A DNA stretch of 64,000 bases from Leptospiraceae bacterium (GCA_026005135.1 BPKM01000003.1:310001-374000); one strand, 5' to 3'; numbered from the stretch's first letter, positions 47,876 to 57,460 are shown. A program made the numbers and translations. The notes: generated by a model not told the origin, from the sequence alone.

Positions 47876-47887
47876 TATAATTATTGA
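47876..47887 (+). promoter_or_regulatory. -10 box of the cassette B gene
   Basis: TATAAT at 47876-47881 lies 5 bases before the ATG at 47887. Cassette A has TATTAT in the same place. The -35 region is poorly matched. Confidence 0.4.
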
Positions 47888-48405
47888 TGGCTACCTATAT
47901 ACGAAAGAATATACAAAGTCCTAACGAAGAACTAGAAGAATCAAGCAATACGACTATTTTACACTTTATGATTTATTTACCCTATAAAGAAGATTTACAG
48001 GATTTAAGAAATCAGCATTCCAGCTATTCGGATATGTTTTTGTTTTTAATTTCTAAATACATAGAAAGATTAAAAAAATTAGCAAATCAAAAGAAAACCA
48101 GTAAAAAAATTTATCAGATAGTTTGTAATGATTATGAACACTATTCTATAAGAGTAAGTCAGAATATTCATCAATTATTAAAGGATATATCCGAGATGAC
48201 AGGATATAGTGTAAGTCATATTATAAGATTACTAATAGAATGGGAATGTTATAGAAGGTTTGATGATAAGGTATCTCTATTAAGGGTTCCGTTAAGGGAA
48301 ATTGGCAGTGAATTTGTAACAAGTGTTACAGAAATCAGGATAGAGCATCGATTTTACAGGGCAAGGGAGCTAGTAGAAGAAGATGTTGAAATATTATGTG
48401 CTTGA
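47887..48405 (+). CDS. DUF1564-like putative ribbon-helix-helix protein (cassette B)
   Basis: 172 residues from the ATG (a TTG codon directly precedes it in both copies). Compared with cassette A, differences are scattered (for example KEDLQDLRNQHSS, IVCNDYEHY, KVSLLRVPLREIGSEF), with all of the putative DNA-binding core HYSIRVSQNIHQLLKDISEM and TGYSVSHIIRLLIEWE kept. Conservation of the frame in both copies argues for selection on the protein. It is placed between the Fur-family regulator and the PilZ gene, apparently without affecting either. Confidence 0.8.
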   Translation: MATYIRKNIQSPNEELEESSNTTILHFMIYLPYKEDLQDLRNQHSSYSDMFLFLISKYIERLKKLANQKKTSKKIYQIVCNDYEHYSIRVSQNIHQLLKDISEMTGYSVSHIIRLLIEWECYRRFDDKVSLLRVPLREIGSEFVTSVTEIRIEHRFYRARELVEEDVEILCA

Positions 48406-48438
48406 AATAATTTACGAAAATATAAATTGATCGCTTAC

Positions 48439-48447
48439 TTAATTTTT
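48439..48447. repeat. 9-bp direct repeat, right of cassette B
   Basis: ttaattttt, matching 47745-47753. Confidence 0.65.
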
Positions 48448-48533
48448 AATATATTTTGAAATTTAAAATAAATTTTTATTGATTTTTCAGAAATATTCGT
48501 CATATTTAGAAAAAATATTATATTGGAGTGTTT

Positions 48534-48974
48534 ATGCAAATTGATAATCCATTTGATGAATTTGAAAATTTAGAGAAAATTACATCTAAATTGGGGGAAG
48601 GAAATATTAGAGAAAAAAGAAGATATCCTAGAATTGATTATATTTTTGATGTTAAATATGAAATTTTGCCATCAACAGAAAAAGAAGAAGTAATGACAAA
48701 AGGCAAAGATATAAGTCTTGGTGGTGTTAGTTTTGAATTAAAACCAGAAGATAAAGTAAATATAGGTATGTTTTTGATAATAAAATTTTCTATTAAGGAA
48801 TTAGAAGGAGAATTAAAAGCAATGGGGAAGGTTGTAAGAACATGGAAAGAAATAGATAAAGAAAATCAGATAGAAAAAAGATTTTGTGCAGTAAAATTTA
48901 CTGCTATTGATCCAACTGACTATGAGATTCTTAATAATTTTATAAAAGATTATTTATCCCAGAAAAAAAACTAA
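48534..48974 (+). CDS. PilZ-domain protein
   Basis: 146 residues from the ATG at 48534, preceded by GGAG (48525-48528); a GTG two codons upstream overlaps the RBS and is less likely. The c-di-GMP-binding signature is split as KRRYPRIDY (RxxxR, about 29-37) and DISLGGVSFE (D/NxSxxG), followed by the beta-barrel with VVRTWK. It is a single-domain PilZ protein, probably an effector linking c-di-GMP to motility or surface properties. Confidence 0.9.
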   Translation: MQIDNPFDEFENLEKITSKLGEGNIREKRRYPRIDYIFDVKYEILPSTEKEEVMTKGKDISLGGVSFELKPEDKVNIGMFLIIKFSIKELEGELKAMGKVVRTWKEIDKENQIEKRFCAVKFTAIDPTDYEILNNFIKDYLSQKKN

Positions 48975-48978
48975 ATTA

Positions 48979-49617
48979 TTATTTCTTTCTTAAAGTAGGA
49001 GGTATATAGTAAACTTTTTGAGATGGAATCTGAATAATTCTTTTTTCTTCTAAGATAAAAGACGAAAGAAATTTCCCATATACGCAACCAGAATCAAGAC
49101 CTAAGGTATTATTTCGAATAGTTAAACCTTTCCTTGCCCAGTGTCCATATAAAACCATTTTATTACCTTTATAAAATTTATACCATGGTATTCCTTCATG
49201 GGAAGATATAGAATAACCTCCCCATGTTCTAATAAATAATAAAATATGTGGGGGTGTATCTTTTAATGGTTTATCTGGAGCAATGCCTGCATGAACTGCT
49301 ATAAAATCTTTATCATCAATATAAAAAGGTAATTTTTCAATCCAATGATGTAACGTATCACCTAATTCCATATAAAGTTTATAATAATTTTTATTATCTT
49401 TATATTCTAATAAGTATTCATATTCATGATTTCCCATAATACATTCAAATTGATTTTCATAGACATAACGAACAACCCCTACTGGATCTGGACCTCGATT
49501 AATTAAATCTCCTAATAGAATAATACGATCGTTTTTTGTAGGTTTAATTTTATCGATCATTTTTTTTAATTCTGTTAAACAGCCATGAACATCGCCAATA
49601 AATATTGTCCTTTTCAT
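48979..49617 (-). CDS. PPP-family serine/threonine phosphatase
   Basis: 212 residues. The motifs IFIGDVHGC, LLGDLINRGPDP, GNHEYEYL, AVHAGI and LYGHWARKG are those of bacterial PPP phosphatases (PrpA/PrpE, ApaH type). Its length matches protein phosphatases rather than the longer ApaH. It lies 34 bp downstream of the waaA-like gene on the same strand. The substrate is unknown. Confidence 0.9.
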   Translation of the reverse strand: MKRTIFIGDVHGCLTELKKMIDKIKPTKNDRIILLGDLINRGPDPVGVVRYVYENQFECIMGNHEYEYLLEYKDNKNYYKLYMELGDTLHHWIEKLPFYIDDKDFIAVHAGIAPDKPLKDTPPHILLFIRTWGGYSISSHEGIPWYKFYKGNKMVLYGHWARKGLTIRNNTLGLDSGCVYGKFLSSFILEEKRIIQIPSQKVYYIPPTLRKK

Positions 49618-49650
49618 CTTATATAACTAAATACGTAATTTTTGGGAATA

Positions 49651-50931
49651 TTATCGAGCTTTTTTTAGATAATTTTTTAAAAATACATTATAAAACTTTT
49701 TGCTTGCTCCTGTTTGTTTTTGGATTAATGTTTTTATTTTTATACTTTTATTATTTAATTCTTCTTTGTTTTTAATTAATCGTATCATATTAGTAATAAT
49801 TTCATTGCCATTTTCGTATTTAAATAATAATTGATTTTTCCATAAAAGTAATGCAACTGGGCTGGAATTAATGTTTGGACCAGTAAAAGGAATACATCCA
49901 CATGCTGCTGGTTCACCTGTATTATGTACTCTATGGTGAAAGGCACCACCTACATAACATATTTGAGAATATTGATAAGCAAAGGCGAGAATTCCTAATT
50001 TATCAACGATAATAATATTATTTTTTGGGTATTCATTTATAAAATTTTCATTAGAAAATAATAATATTTTATCTATATTATAATGATTTAAGTTTTTAAT
50101 TGTTTCTTGTATTCTATTTTCATCAATATGATGAGGAAAAATCCATATTTTATATTCTGGAAATTCATTTAATAGTTTATTAATATAAGGATATAATTCT
50201 TGATCACATTCCTTATATGTAGATGCAAAAATAATAATCGAATCCGCCATTTGTAATTTTTTATTATCTTTTGGTGATATTGTTTGATGATCTAATTTGT
50301 AAATTATTGTATCGTATCTATTGTCTCCTGTTATTTTTAGATTTTTATTATATAATTTTTTAAAATTTTCATAATTATATTCATCTACTACACCAATCCC
50401 TGAAAAATCATTATAAAAGAAACGAAAAATAGAAGAATATTTAATACGATAGGAATTATGTTCTATGGCAGCAGAACATAAAAAGTTTTTACATCCATCT
50501 TTATTTAAAGCTCTTAAAAGATTAGGAAATGTATCCCATGTAAATGTAATAAAAAATATAAAATTTGCATTTTTAAATTTCCATTGCCAAAAAAAGTCTA
50601 AAGGAAGATAAGCTTTGCCTTCAGATGGTAATTTGTCGATATTTTTAACACTTAAACTAAAAACAGTTATCAAAATAGGAATATCTGGATGTTTATGTTT
50701 CAGTATTCTAAAAATAGCTAAGGCTTGATCTAATTCTCCCGCAGAAGATGCATGAAGCCATATTTTTTTATGGTTTTTATACTGGTTTAAAAAATCAATA
50801 ATTCTTTTTTTTCCTTCTTTTCTTGTAATATGAAATTCTCGAATTTTGGGGTGAAGTAATGTTAATAATAAATAAAATGGATATATAATTGTTAAAAGTA
50901 GATTATATAGAAGGAACATATAAAAAACCAT
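49651..50931 (-). CDS. waaA: 3-deoxy-D-manno-octulosonic acid (Kdo) transferase
   Basis: 427 residues from the ATG at 50931; an upstream in-frame TTG at 51009 would overlap the divergent gene and is less likely. The N-terminal anchor helix (MFLLYNLLLTIIYPFYLLLTLL) precedes the GT30 fold: WLHASSAGELDQAL, ILITVFSLSVKNI, YLPLDFFWQW; the C-terminal half has IFASTYKECDQELY, IWIFPHHIDE and CYVGGAFHHRVHNTGEPAACG. It transfers Kdo to lipid A precursor at the inner membrane. The presence of this gene indicates LPS, which separates Leptospira-like spirochaetes from Treponema and Borrelia. Confidence 0.88.
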   Translation of the reverse strand: MVFYMFLLYNLLLTIIYPFYLLLTLLHPKIREFHITRKEGKKRIIDFLNQYKNHKKIWLHASSAGELDQALAIFRILKHKHPDIPILITVFSLSVKNIDKLPSEGKAYLPLDFFWQWKFKNANFIFFITFTWDTFPNLLRALNKDGCKNFLCSAAIEHNSYRIKYSSIFRFFYNDFSGIGVVDEYNYENFKKLYNKNLKITGDNRYDTIIYKLDHQTISPKDNKKLQMADSIIIFASTYKECDQELYPYINKLLNEFPEYKIWIFPHHIDENRIQETIKNLNHYNIDKILLFSNENFINEYPKNNIIIVDKLGILAFAYQYSQICYVGGAFHHRVHNTGEPAACGCIPFTGPNINSSPVALLLWKNQLLFKYENGNEIITNMIRLIKNKEELNNKSIKIKTLIQKQTGASKKFYNVFLKNYLKKAR

Positions 50932-50978
50932 TTTTTTTGTTTCTTGCAAAAAGAGAATGATCTTTTTTATTAGATGAT

Positions 50979-51632
50979 ATGATATTAATTTTTGATTTAA
51001 TGGATACAATTATTGAAGATCCTTTTTTTTCAAATTTTTATAATAAATTAGATGAAAAACAAAAGAAATTATGGCTTGCAATTAAAGATCATGAATCCTA
51101 TCTATTATTCGAAGAAGGTAAAATTTTAGAAAATGAATATTTTAATCGTTCTTATAAAAAAGATCCAGGAAAATACCAATTACCAACTACCCCTAAAATG
51201 AAAAAAATAATGTTTTATAAAATTGAATATCTTCCTGGTATTAAGGAACTTTTTGAAAAAATACAGATTCTTAAAAAAGATTTAAATATTTATACAATTT
51301 TAGCCTCCAATTATTCGCAATGGTACCATGAAGTTTTTAATAAAAAAAAAGAACTAAACGAATGGTTTGATTATATTTTTTTTAGTTGCGAAATGGGTAT
51401 AAGAAAGCCAGATCATAAATTTTATCAAACTATTATAGAATCTTTACCTGAGCTTTTTAATAAGGAGGAACTGATTTTATTTTTTGATGATAAAAAAGAA
51501 AATTTAGAACCTTTAAAAGATTTAGGATTAAACTGGGAGGCTATCTGGATAAATGATAAAAATAAATCATCAGAAATCATTCTAACAACAATTCAAAAAA
51601 AGTGCCCGCAATTCTGGAATGCGGGCAAATGA
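50979..51632 (+). CDS. HAD-superfamily hydrolase
   Basis: 217 residues. Motif I DLMDTI (6-11; the nucleophile Asp is kept and the second Asp sits at the usual +2/+3 region), motif II ASNYSQW, motif III/IV MGIRKPDHKFY and FFDDKKEN. It fits haloacid dehalogenase-like phosphatases with a helical cap. Substrate unknown. It is divergent from waaA. Its last codons lie inside the terminator of the convergent aldolase gene. Confidence 0.85.
   Translation: MILIFDLMDTIIEDPFFSNFYNKLDEKQKKLWLAIKDHESYLLFEEGKILENEYFNRSYKKDPGKYQLPTTPKMKKIMFYKIEYLPGIKELFEKIQILKKDLNIYTILASNYSQWYHEVFNKKKELNEWFDYIFFSCEMGIRKPDHKFYQTIIESLPELFNKEELILFFDDKKENLEPLKDLGLNWEAIWINDKNKSSEIILTTIQKKCPQFWNAGK
51593..51627 (-). terminator. 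Aldolase terminator inside the HAD gene 3' end
   Basis: tgcccgca (51603-51610) and tgcgggca (51620-51627) form an 8-bp stem with a 9-base loop. On the minus strand it is followed by acTTTTTTTgaatt. A second hairpin, cacttat/ataagtg, lies at 51643-51661. Confidence 0.8.
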
Positions 51633-51669
51633 GGGGGAAATCACTTATGATAGTGATAAGTGCAATGTT

Positions 51670-52731
51670 TTATGCAATTGTAATATCTTTATTTAAATAT
51701 ACATCCTGTATAGCATTTAATAATTCTATACCTTCTTTCATTGGTCTCTGAAATGCTTTTCTACCAGAAATTAAACCCATTCCACCAGCTCTTTTATTAA
51801 TTACAGCAGTACAAACGGCTTCTGCTAAATCTGTTGCTCCCTTAGATTCTCCACCAGAATTGATTAAACCAACTCTACCCATATAGTTATTAATTACCTG
51901 ATAACGAGCTAGATCAATAGGATGTTCAGATGTTAATTCTGTATATACTTTTTCATGGGTTTTTCCGAATTTTAATGTTTTAAATCCTCCATTGTTTGTA
52001 GGTAATTTTTGTTTTATTATATCAGCTTCTATCGTTGCTCCAAGATGGTTTGCCTGACCTGTTAAATCAGCCGCTGTATGATAATCTTTATCTGCTTTAA
52101 AGGCACTATTACGTAAATAACACCATAAAATTGTTACCATTCCTAATTCATGTGCATAAGAAAAAGCTTCACTAATCTCCTGAATTTGTCTAGTGGATTC
52201 TTCTGAACCAAAATAAATTGTAGCACCTATAGCTACAGCTCCTAAATTCCAGGCTTCTCTTACATTAGTAAATAAGATTTGATCATATTTATTGGGATAA
52301 GTTAATAATTCGTTATGGTTGATTTTTACTATAAAGGGAATTTTATGTGCATATTTTCGAGCTACAGAACCTAATACTCCAAATGTAGTAGCTACGGCAT
52401 TACAACCACCTTCAATAGCTAATTTTACAATATTTTCTGGATCAAAATAAATAGGATTGGGGGCAAAAGATGCTCCAGCTGAATGTTCAATTCCTTGATC
52501 AACAGGTAAAATAGAAAGATAACCTGTATTAGCTAATCTACCATGTCCTAAAATTTGTTGTAATGATCTTAAAACTTGTGGATTTCTATCTGATAAAGCA
52601 AAAATTCTATCAACAAAATCTGGTCCAGGTAAATGTAATTGTTCTTTTGGGAATTTTGCTTTATAATTGAGCAAATTATCTGCTTCTTCTCCCAATAATT
52701 TAACGACATTATCTATCTTTGTTAAATCCAT
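51670..52731 (-). CDS. fbaB: Class I fructose-bisphosphate aldolase (FbaB/DhnA type)
   Basis: 353 residues. It shows the DhnA-type pattern: [48 protein letters not shown] and [43 protein letters not shown] near the C-terminus. The Schiff-base Lys is probably in VKINHN. It interconverts fructose-1,6-bisphosphate and triose phosphates in glycolysis or gluconeogenesis. Transcribed alone and ended by a strong hairpin. Confidence 0.95.
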   Translation of the reverse strand: MDLTKIDNVVKLLGEEADNLLNYKAKFPKEQLHLPGPDFVDRIFALSDRNPQVLRSLQQILGHGRLANTGYLSILPVDQGIEHSAGASFAPNPIYFDPENIVKLAIEGGCNAVATTFGVLGSVARKYAHKIPFIVKINHNELLTYPNKYDQILFTNVREAWNLGAVAIGATIYFGSEESTRQIQEISEAFSYAHELGMVTILWCYLRNSAFKADKDYHTAADLTGQANHLGATIEADIIKQKLPTNNGGFKTLKFGKTHEKVYTELTSEHPIDLARYQVINNYMGRVGLINSGGESKGATDLAEAVCTAVINKRAGGMGLISGRKAFQRPMKEGIELLNAIQDVYLNKDITIA

Positions 52732-52786
52732 AATCCCATTTAAATTGTTTAATTTTGATTATCAACCTTTTTTCATAATAAAATTG

Positions 52787-53473
52787 TTAATGTTTGATAA
52801 AAAAGTCTAAATTTATACCTGGATTATATTTTTTTGAATAGATTCTTATATCAATATCAGAATTATCTTCTAATGTAAAATTTTTTGTCGTTTGATTTAA
52901 ATCATCTGGAAATTCCAAATGACTTAAATAAAGTTGAATAATATAATTTTCTGTTTCGTATAATTCATATTTTTCTTTGATTTTATTACCTGCTTCAGAT
53001 AAATGTTCATTTGTTGATTCTTTTTTTAAATGAATCTTCGTTATTGAATTTGTATTAATAAAGTTTTCATAATATTTATTTATATCATCAGCAGTCCCAA
53101 ATCTTTCAATTTTAAAAATAACACATTGATTATTATTGAAATAACAGATAAATCTAAACATATAGGGAGATTCTAAGTCTTTTAATACTGGAATTTCTTT
53201 TTGGTTTTTTATTTCTGCTTTTATGGAAAATTCAATAGAATCGGAAGATTGATTGATAAAATATTCCTGCCACAAAGATTTTAATTCTTCTGGTGATTTT
53301 CCCCAGGGTAAAGAATCTATGTTATAATTTTTATAGATATTGGTAATAAAAGAATTATTATCTTTAGGTTTTTTATTACATTGGATTGATAATATGAAAA
53401 CCAATATACTAAATCCCAAAAATACCCAAAATATGTTAAGTTTTTTTACTATTAGACTTACTTTTGTTTGCAT
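52787..53473 (-). CDS. Putative lipoprotein, function unknown
   Basis: 228 residues from the ATG at 53473, chosen because GTGAG lies upstream; an in-frame start at 53530 would add 19 residues ahead of the signal. The hydrophobic segment (IFWVFLGFSILVFILSIQC) ends at a lipobox-like LSIQC, then a polar NKKPKDN linker. The remaining 190 residues are soluble with no recognised domain. Lipid attachment on the outside of the inner or outer membrane is likely, but spirochaete lipoboxes are loose. Confidence 0.65.
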   Translation of the reverse strand: MQTKVSLIVKKLNIFWVFLGFSILVFILSIQCNKKPKDNNSFITNIYKNYNIDSLPWGKSPEELKSLWQEYFINQSSDSIEFSIKAEIKNQKEIPVLKDLESPYMFRFICYFNNNQCVIFKIERFGTADDINKYYENFINTNSITKIHLKKESTNEHLSEAGNKIKEKYELYETENYIIQLYLSHLEFPDDLNQTTKNFTLEDNSDIDIRIYSKKYNPGINLDFFIKH

Positions 53474-53559
53474 AAATCTCACTTTTTTTTGTATGAATAG
53501 AAAGAAAAGTGAAAAAAAAATTGCCAGCATAATAACTTAAATGACATAATTCCTATACT

Positions 53560-55098
53560 GTGAGGTACGATAAATTTAGAGGAGAAAGTATCCCGGAAAT
53601 TCTAATGCAGATTCGCAAAAAATACGGGACTAATGTTTATATATTAGATACAAAAGAAATAAAACAGGGTGGTGTATTAGGTACAAACTTTTTATCTAAA
53701 AAAATTTATGAAATTCAGGTTATGATACCAGAAGATAATTCGCCATATAAATCGAAAGATTTTTCTTATTCTTTATTAAGTTCTAAAAGAAATTTAGAAA
53801 ATAATTTATTAAAAAAACAAAATACTTTAACAACAGAAAAAAATCCAGAATTAAAAATCGAAAATACAAAAGTTAATAAAAAAATAAATATAGAAAAGGA
53901 ACCAAAAGAAATGAATCGAATTTCGCCCAAATTAGAAGAAGCTGAAAATCAAACAATAGAAACAGATTTAAGTGATATTGATAATTTGATACGTTCATTA
54001 CAACAATTAAAAAATGAAAAACTTTCAGAATTAGAAGAATCAACTATCAACAAAAAGAATTTAGAAACAGATATTAATCTAAATAAAGATAAGAAAATAA
54101 AAGAAAGTATTTCTGATGATACTATTATACATAAAAAAACAAATGATGAACTTAAAGAACAGAAACAAGAAAAAAACATTTCTAAGGAAGCAAATAATAA
54201 AATAGAACTTACCTTAGAGAAACCTACAAAAGAAGAAATACATGCTTTATTAAATTATGATTCTTATAAAGTAGAACAATCCAAAAATTATGATTATTTT
54301 TCTGATGAATTAGAAGATAAAGAGAAATTTCTTTTACGAATTAGAAATAAATTAATTCAATCTGAATTTTCCGAAGAATTTACACATAAATTTTTTCAGG
54401 TTTTAAAAAGAAAATTACCTTCTATAGAAGAAAGAAATCCAAGAGAGTTTCATAAATTGATTGTAAATGAATTAAGTCATTTTATTTATTATGATCCAGA
54501 TTTAGTACCTATTCCAGATAAAACAAAAGTAATATTTTTTGTAGGTCCTAATGGTTCGGGTAAAACTACAAGTCTTGCTAAGGTTTCTGCAAAAATGAAA
54601 TTAGAAAATAAATATAATATTTCTATTATAAGTCTTGATGATTATCGATTGGCTGCAACGGAACAACTTAAAACCTATTGTAATATTCTTAATATACCAT
54701 TTTATGCTCCAGTTAAAATTGATGAATATTTAGAAAGTATTATTAGAGATAATGCTGATTTTGTTTTCATAGATACACCTGGTTTGAGTTTAAAAGATAA
54801 AGAGAGATTAAATAAAATAAAAAAATATATTGATAAAACGGAATGTAAAGAAGTTCATCTTGTATTATCTGCAACAATGCGATATGATTTAATTGAAAAA
54901 TATATATCTTTTTTTAATATTTTAAATTTTAATAAAATGATATTAACGGGACTTGATGAAGTAAATTTTTCAGGATTTTTTATTGAATTAGCCGATAAAA
55001 TAAAAAGACCATATTCTTTTTTTATGAATGGTCAAGATGTACCAGATGATATATTAGAAATTGAAATTGATGAACTGGTAGAAATGTTAATAAAATAA
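53560..55098 (+). CDS. flhF: Flagellar biosynthesis SRP-like GTPase FlhF
   Basis: 512 residues from a GTG start (53560). The B domain is MRYDKFRGESIPEILMQIRKKYGTNVYIL (1-60), then a long Lys/Glu/Asn-rich low-complexity linker (60-230), the N domain, and the SRP-type G domain with GPNGSGKTTSLAKVS (about 329), SLDDYRLAATEQLKTYCNILNIPF and FIDTPGLSLKD. It directs placement of the flagellar basal body with FlhG. It heads the flhF-flhG-small genes-fliA run. flhA, often upstream, is not adjacent here. Confidence 0.96.
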   Translation: MRYDKFRGESIPEILMQIRKKYGTNVYILDTKEIKQGGVLGTNFLSKKIYEIQVMIPEDNSPYKSKDFSYSLLSSKRNLENNLLKKQNTLTTEKNPELKIENTKVNKKINIEKEPKEMNRISPKLEEAENQTIETDLSDIDNLIRSLQQLKNEKLSELEESTINKKNLETDINLNKDKKIKESISDDTIIHKKTNDELKEQKQEKNISKEANNKIELTLEKPTKEEIHALLNYDSYKVEQSKNYDYFSDELEDKEKFLLRIRNKLIQSEFSEEFTHKFFQVLKRKLPSIEERNPREFHKLIVNELSHFIYYDPDLVPIPDKTKVIFFVGPNGSGKTTSLAKVSAKMKLENKYNISIISLDDYRLAATEQLKTYCNILNIPFYAPVKIDEYLESIIRDNADFVFIDTPGLSLKDKERLNKIKKYIDKTECKEVHLVLSATMRYDLIEKYISFFNILNFNKMILTGLDEVNFSGFFIELADKIKRPYSFFMNGQDVPDDILEIEIDELVEMLIK

Positions 55099-55133
55099 AA
55101 AATTTTATTGAAATTTTTTTTAGAGGTAATTAT

Positions 55134-56060
55134 ATGATATATACAGATCAAGCGGCAAAATTACGAACATTGCAAGGTTATAATATGGAGATAAATAATT
55201 TAAGAAAAAATAATTCATCAGAAGAAAAAATAGCATCTATAGATACAAAACCTTTAACAAGAGTAATAGCAATAACGTCTGGAAAAGGTGGAGTAGGTAA
55301 AACTACGTTTGCAGTAAATTTTTCTATTGTTTTAGCAAAATTTGGTAAAAAAGTATTATTAATGGATGGAGATTTAGGTCTGGCAAATGTAAATGTATTA
55401 TTAGGATTGGTACCTGAACATAATATATATGAAGTATTTAAAGGAAAAAAAAGTATTAAAGATGTTATAATTCATACTCATTATGGAATGGATTTTATAG
55501 CTGGAGCTAATGGGATTGCTCAACTTGCAAATTTAACAGAAGAACAAAGAGAAGAATTTTTAAAAGATTTAGAATCATTAGAAGGTTATGATTATCTTAT
55601 TATAGATACAGGTGCTGGAGTAGGGCAAAATGTATTGGGTTTTTTAAAACCAGCAGATGAAATTATTATTGTAACAACACCAGAACCTACTGCAATTACT
55701 GATGCTTATGGAATGATAAAAAGTATTGTTGTAAATAAAGCAGATAGAAAAATTAAATTAATCGTCAATGAAGTCGAAACAGCTATTGAGGCAAAAAAAG
55801 TTGCTGATAGATTAATTGAAATTTCTGCTCAGTTTTTAAAGGCAGAAGTAGAAAATTTAGGTTTTATTTATAAAGAAGATATTGTGCAAAAAAGCATTAG
55901 AAATCAACGTCCCTTGGTCGTTGCATATCCAAATGCAAAAAGTGCATCATGTATATTACATATAGCTAAAAGAATCTTAAATGTTAAAGGAGAAGAAGAA
56001 ATAGGTAGTGGTATAAGTGGTTTTTTTAATAAATTCTTTCAGATTTTTCAAGATTCCTGA
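55134..56060 (+). CDS. flhG: MinD-like ATPase FlhG (YlxH)
   Basis: 308 residues. The N-terminal YTDQAAKLRTLQ matches the DQAxxLR motif with which FlhG activates FlhF. The deviant Walker A is SGKGGVGKTT (about 50-59), with MDGDLGLANVNVLLG, DTGAGVG and KSIRNQRPLVVAYPN. The C-terminus (FFNKFFQIFQDS) is an amphipathic membrane-targeting helix. It controls flagellar number. A 35-bp gap with AGAGGTAA separates it from flhF. Confidence 0.96.
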   Translation: MIYTDQAAKLRTLQGYNMEINNLRKNNSSEEKIASIDTKPLTRVIAITSGKGGVGKTTFAVNFSIVLAKFGKKVLLMDGDLGLANVNVLLGLVPEHNIYEVFKGKKSIKDVIIHTHYGMDFIAGANGIAQLANLTEEQREEFLKDLESLEGYDYLIIDTGAGVGQNVLGFLKPADEIIIVTTPEPTAITDAYGMIKSIVVNKADRKIKLIVNEVETAIEAKKVADRLIEISAQFLKAEVENLGFIYKEDIVQKSIRNQRPLVVAYPNAKSASCILHIAKRILNVKGEEEIGSGISGFFNKFFQIFQDS

Positions 56061-56126
56061 TTGTAATTATAAAAAAATTCTTGATTTATATAATCTCTTG
56101 TATTTTCCTTGTTAATATTAATTAAC

Positions 56127-56354
56127 ATGGAAAGATTAGCAGTAAATTTTGGAATATTTTTTGGTTTAATAGGGTTTATAATATCTTTAATTTTCTCTTT
56201 ATTATCTAAAAATCCAATTTCTGCAATTATTATAAATATTGGTATTTCTACAATTCTAAGCATTATTTTAGGAATTGTAGTATATTTTATTTTAAAACAA
56301 AAAGTGCCAGAAATACTTGGAAATATTTGGAGATTATTTAGAGACAAGTTTTAA
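56127..56354 (+). CDS. Small two-helix membrane protein of the flagellar operon
   Basis: 75 residues from the ATG at 56127. Two hydrophobic helices, [21 protein letters not shown] and [24 protein letters not shown], then a short basic tail WRLFRDKF. No family assigned. It lies between flhG and the next gene, with which it overlaps by 38 bp in another frame. It may be the N-terminal part of a single protein joined by a +1 shift at TTT-TAA (56349-56354). Confidence 0.65.
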   Translation: MERLAVNFGIFFGLIGFIISLIFSLLSKNPISAIIINIGISTILSIILGIVVYFILKQKVPEILGNIWRLFRDKF

Positions 56355-56601
56355 AAAACAAGAAGAAGAATTTTTTGATGAAGATTTAGATTATAGTAAT
56401 GAAAACTTAACAACAGAAAGTACAGATTACGAAGAAGAACCAGTTAGTATAAATCATACTGGTATGGAAGAAGATACAACTATAAAAGAAGAAAAACCTA
56501 AGCAGTTTGGAGATCATATTTTAGTAGATAAAATTGCGATAAAGAATGAACCTAAATTAATGGCAGAAGCTATTAGAACAATGCTTTCTAAGGATGAATA
56601 A
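56317..56601 (+). CDS. Acidic cytosolic protein of the flagellar operon, possibly a frameshift extension
   Basis: 94 residues if a TTG at 56317 is used. The frame is open from there, but the first 11 residues duplicate sequence coding WRLFRDKF in the other frame; the likely meaningful part starts at [19 protein letters not shown]. An acidic linker is followed by a conserved-looking end, [30 protein letters not shown]. No RBS is visible for TTG. It either starts at TTG by coupling or continues the preceding membrane protein through a +1 shift at TTTTAAAAAAC. Function unknown. Confidence 0.6.
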   Translation: MEIFGDYLETSFKKQEEEFFDEDLDYSNENLTTESTDYEEEPVSINHTGMEEDTTIKEEKPKQFGDHILVDKIAIKNEPKLMAEAIRTMLSKDE

Positions 56602-56653
56602 AATTTTATAGTTGAATTTTGCTCATAATGAAAAAAAATAAGCAGGAATATTT

Positions 56654-57460
56654 ATGTCTTCGAGAAAAAAAATTATAGATAAGTTCAAACATAAAGATGA
56701 AAAAGAACTGTGGCAAGAATATAGAAAAACAAAAAATCCAGAAATAAGGGAATATTTTGTTATTAAATATTCACCCTTAGTTAAATATGTAGCTGGAAAA
56801 ATAGCGATAGGTATGCCACAACAAGTAGAATTTGATGATTTAGTTAGTTATGGAGCATTTGGATTATTAGATGCAATTGAAAAATATGATCCAGAAAGAG
56901 ATATCAAATTTAAAACTTATGCAATGACAAGAATTCGAGGTTCTATATTTGATGAATTAAGAAATATTGATTGGGTTCCAAGAACATTAAGACAAAAAGC
57001 AAAGCAATTAGAAGAAGCAATAATTACCTTAGAAAATCGATTAGGCCATTCAGTAGATGATGAAGAAATTGCAAAAGAAATGGGAATTTCAAACCAGGAG
57101 TTACAGGAATTATTTACTAAAATTTCTGGTGCCAGTGTAATATCTTTGAATGATGTTTGGTATACTGGTGATGATAATGATCAAGTTTCTTTTATTGATA
57201 CAATTGAATCGCCCGAATCATTAAATCCAGAAAATATCATAGAAAAAGAAGAAATTCGTAGTGTAATTGTAGAGGCAATTAAGCAATTACCAGATAAAGA
57301 AAAAAAAGTGATAGTTTTATATTATTATGAAGATTTAACCCTAAAAGAAATAGGAGAAGTATTAGAAGTAACAGAAAGTAGGGTATCCCAATTACATACT
57401 AAAGCAATATTAAGGTTACGTGGAAAACTCATGCGTATGAAAAATGCACTAAAAAAATAA
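56654..57460 (+). CDS. fliA: Flagellar sigma factor, sigma-28 (FliA/WhiG)
   Basis: 268 residues. Region 2 ([72 protein letters not shown]), region 3 and region 4 ([45 protein letters not shown]) are complete and typical of sigma-28 (WhiG-type name in spirochaetes). It directs RNA polymerase to late flagellar and motility genes. It is 52 bp after the acidic small gene. Confidence 0.97.
   Translation: MSSRKKIIDKFKHKDEKELWQEYRKTKNPEIREYFVIKYSPLVKYVAGKIAIGMPQQVEFDDLVSYGAFGLLDAIEKYDPERDIKFKTYAMTRIRGSIFDELRNIDWVPRTLRQKAKQLEEAIITLENRLGHSVDDEEIAKEMGISNQELQELFTKISGASVISLNDVWYTGDDNDQVSFIDTIESPESLNPENIIEKEEIRSVIVEAIKQLPDKEKKVIVLYYYEDLTLKEIGEVLEVTESRVSQLHTKAILRLRGKLMRMKNALKK

Larger units (their letters stand above)
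47754..48438 (+). mobile_element. Mobile cassette B carrying the DUF1564-like gene
   Basis: 685 bp with ends gaaagcgatcaa (47754-47765) and ttgatcgcttac (48427-48438), 11 of 12 matched. It is homologous to cassette A end to end, including the untranslated 5' part (agaacgccgtataatttata, then gtttctat), with one 18-bp length difference near 47815-47835. It contains a single gene and no transposase, and is flanked by ttaattttt direct repeats. Confidence 0.8.

Noticed and set aside
50931..51009. TTG start giving a 452-residue Kdo transferase
   Set aside because: It would overlap the divergent HAD gene by 31 bp and adds residues before the natural membrane anchor; the ATG at 50931 is simpler.
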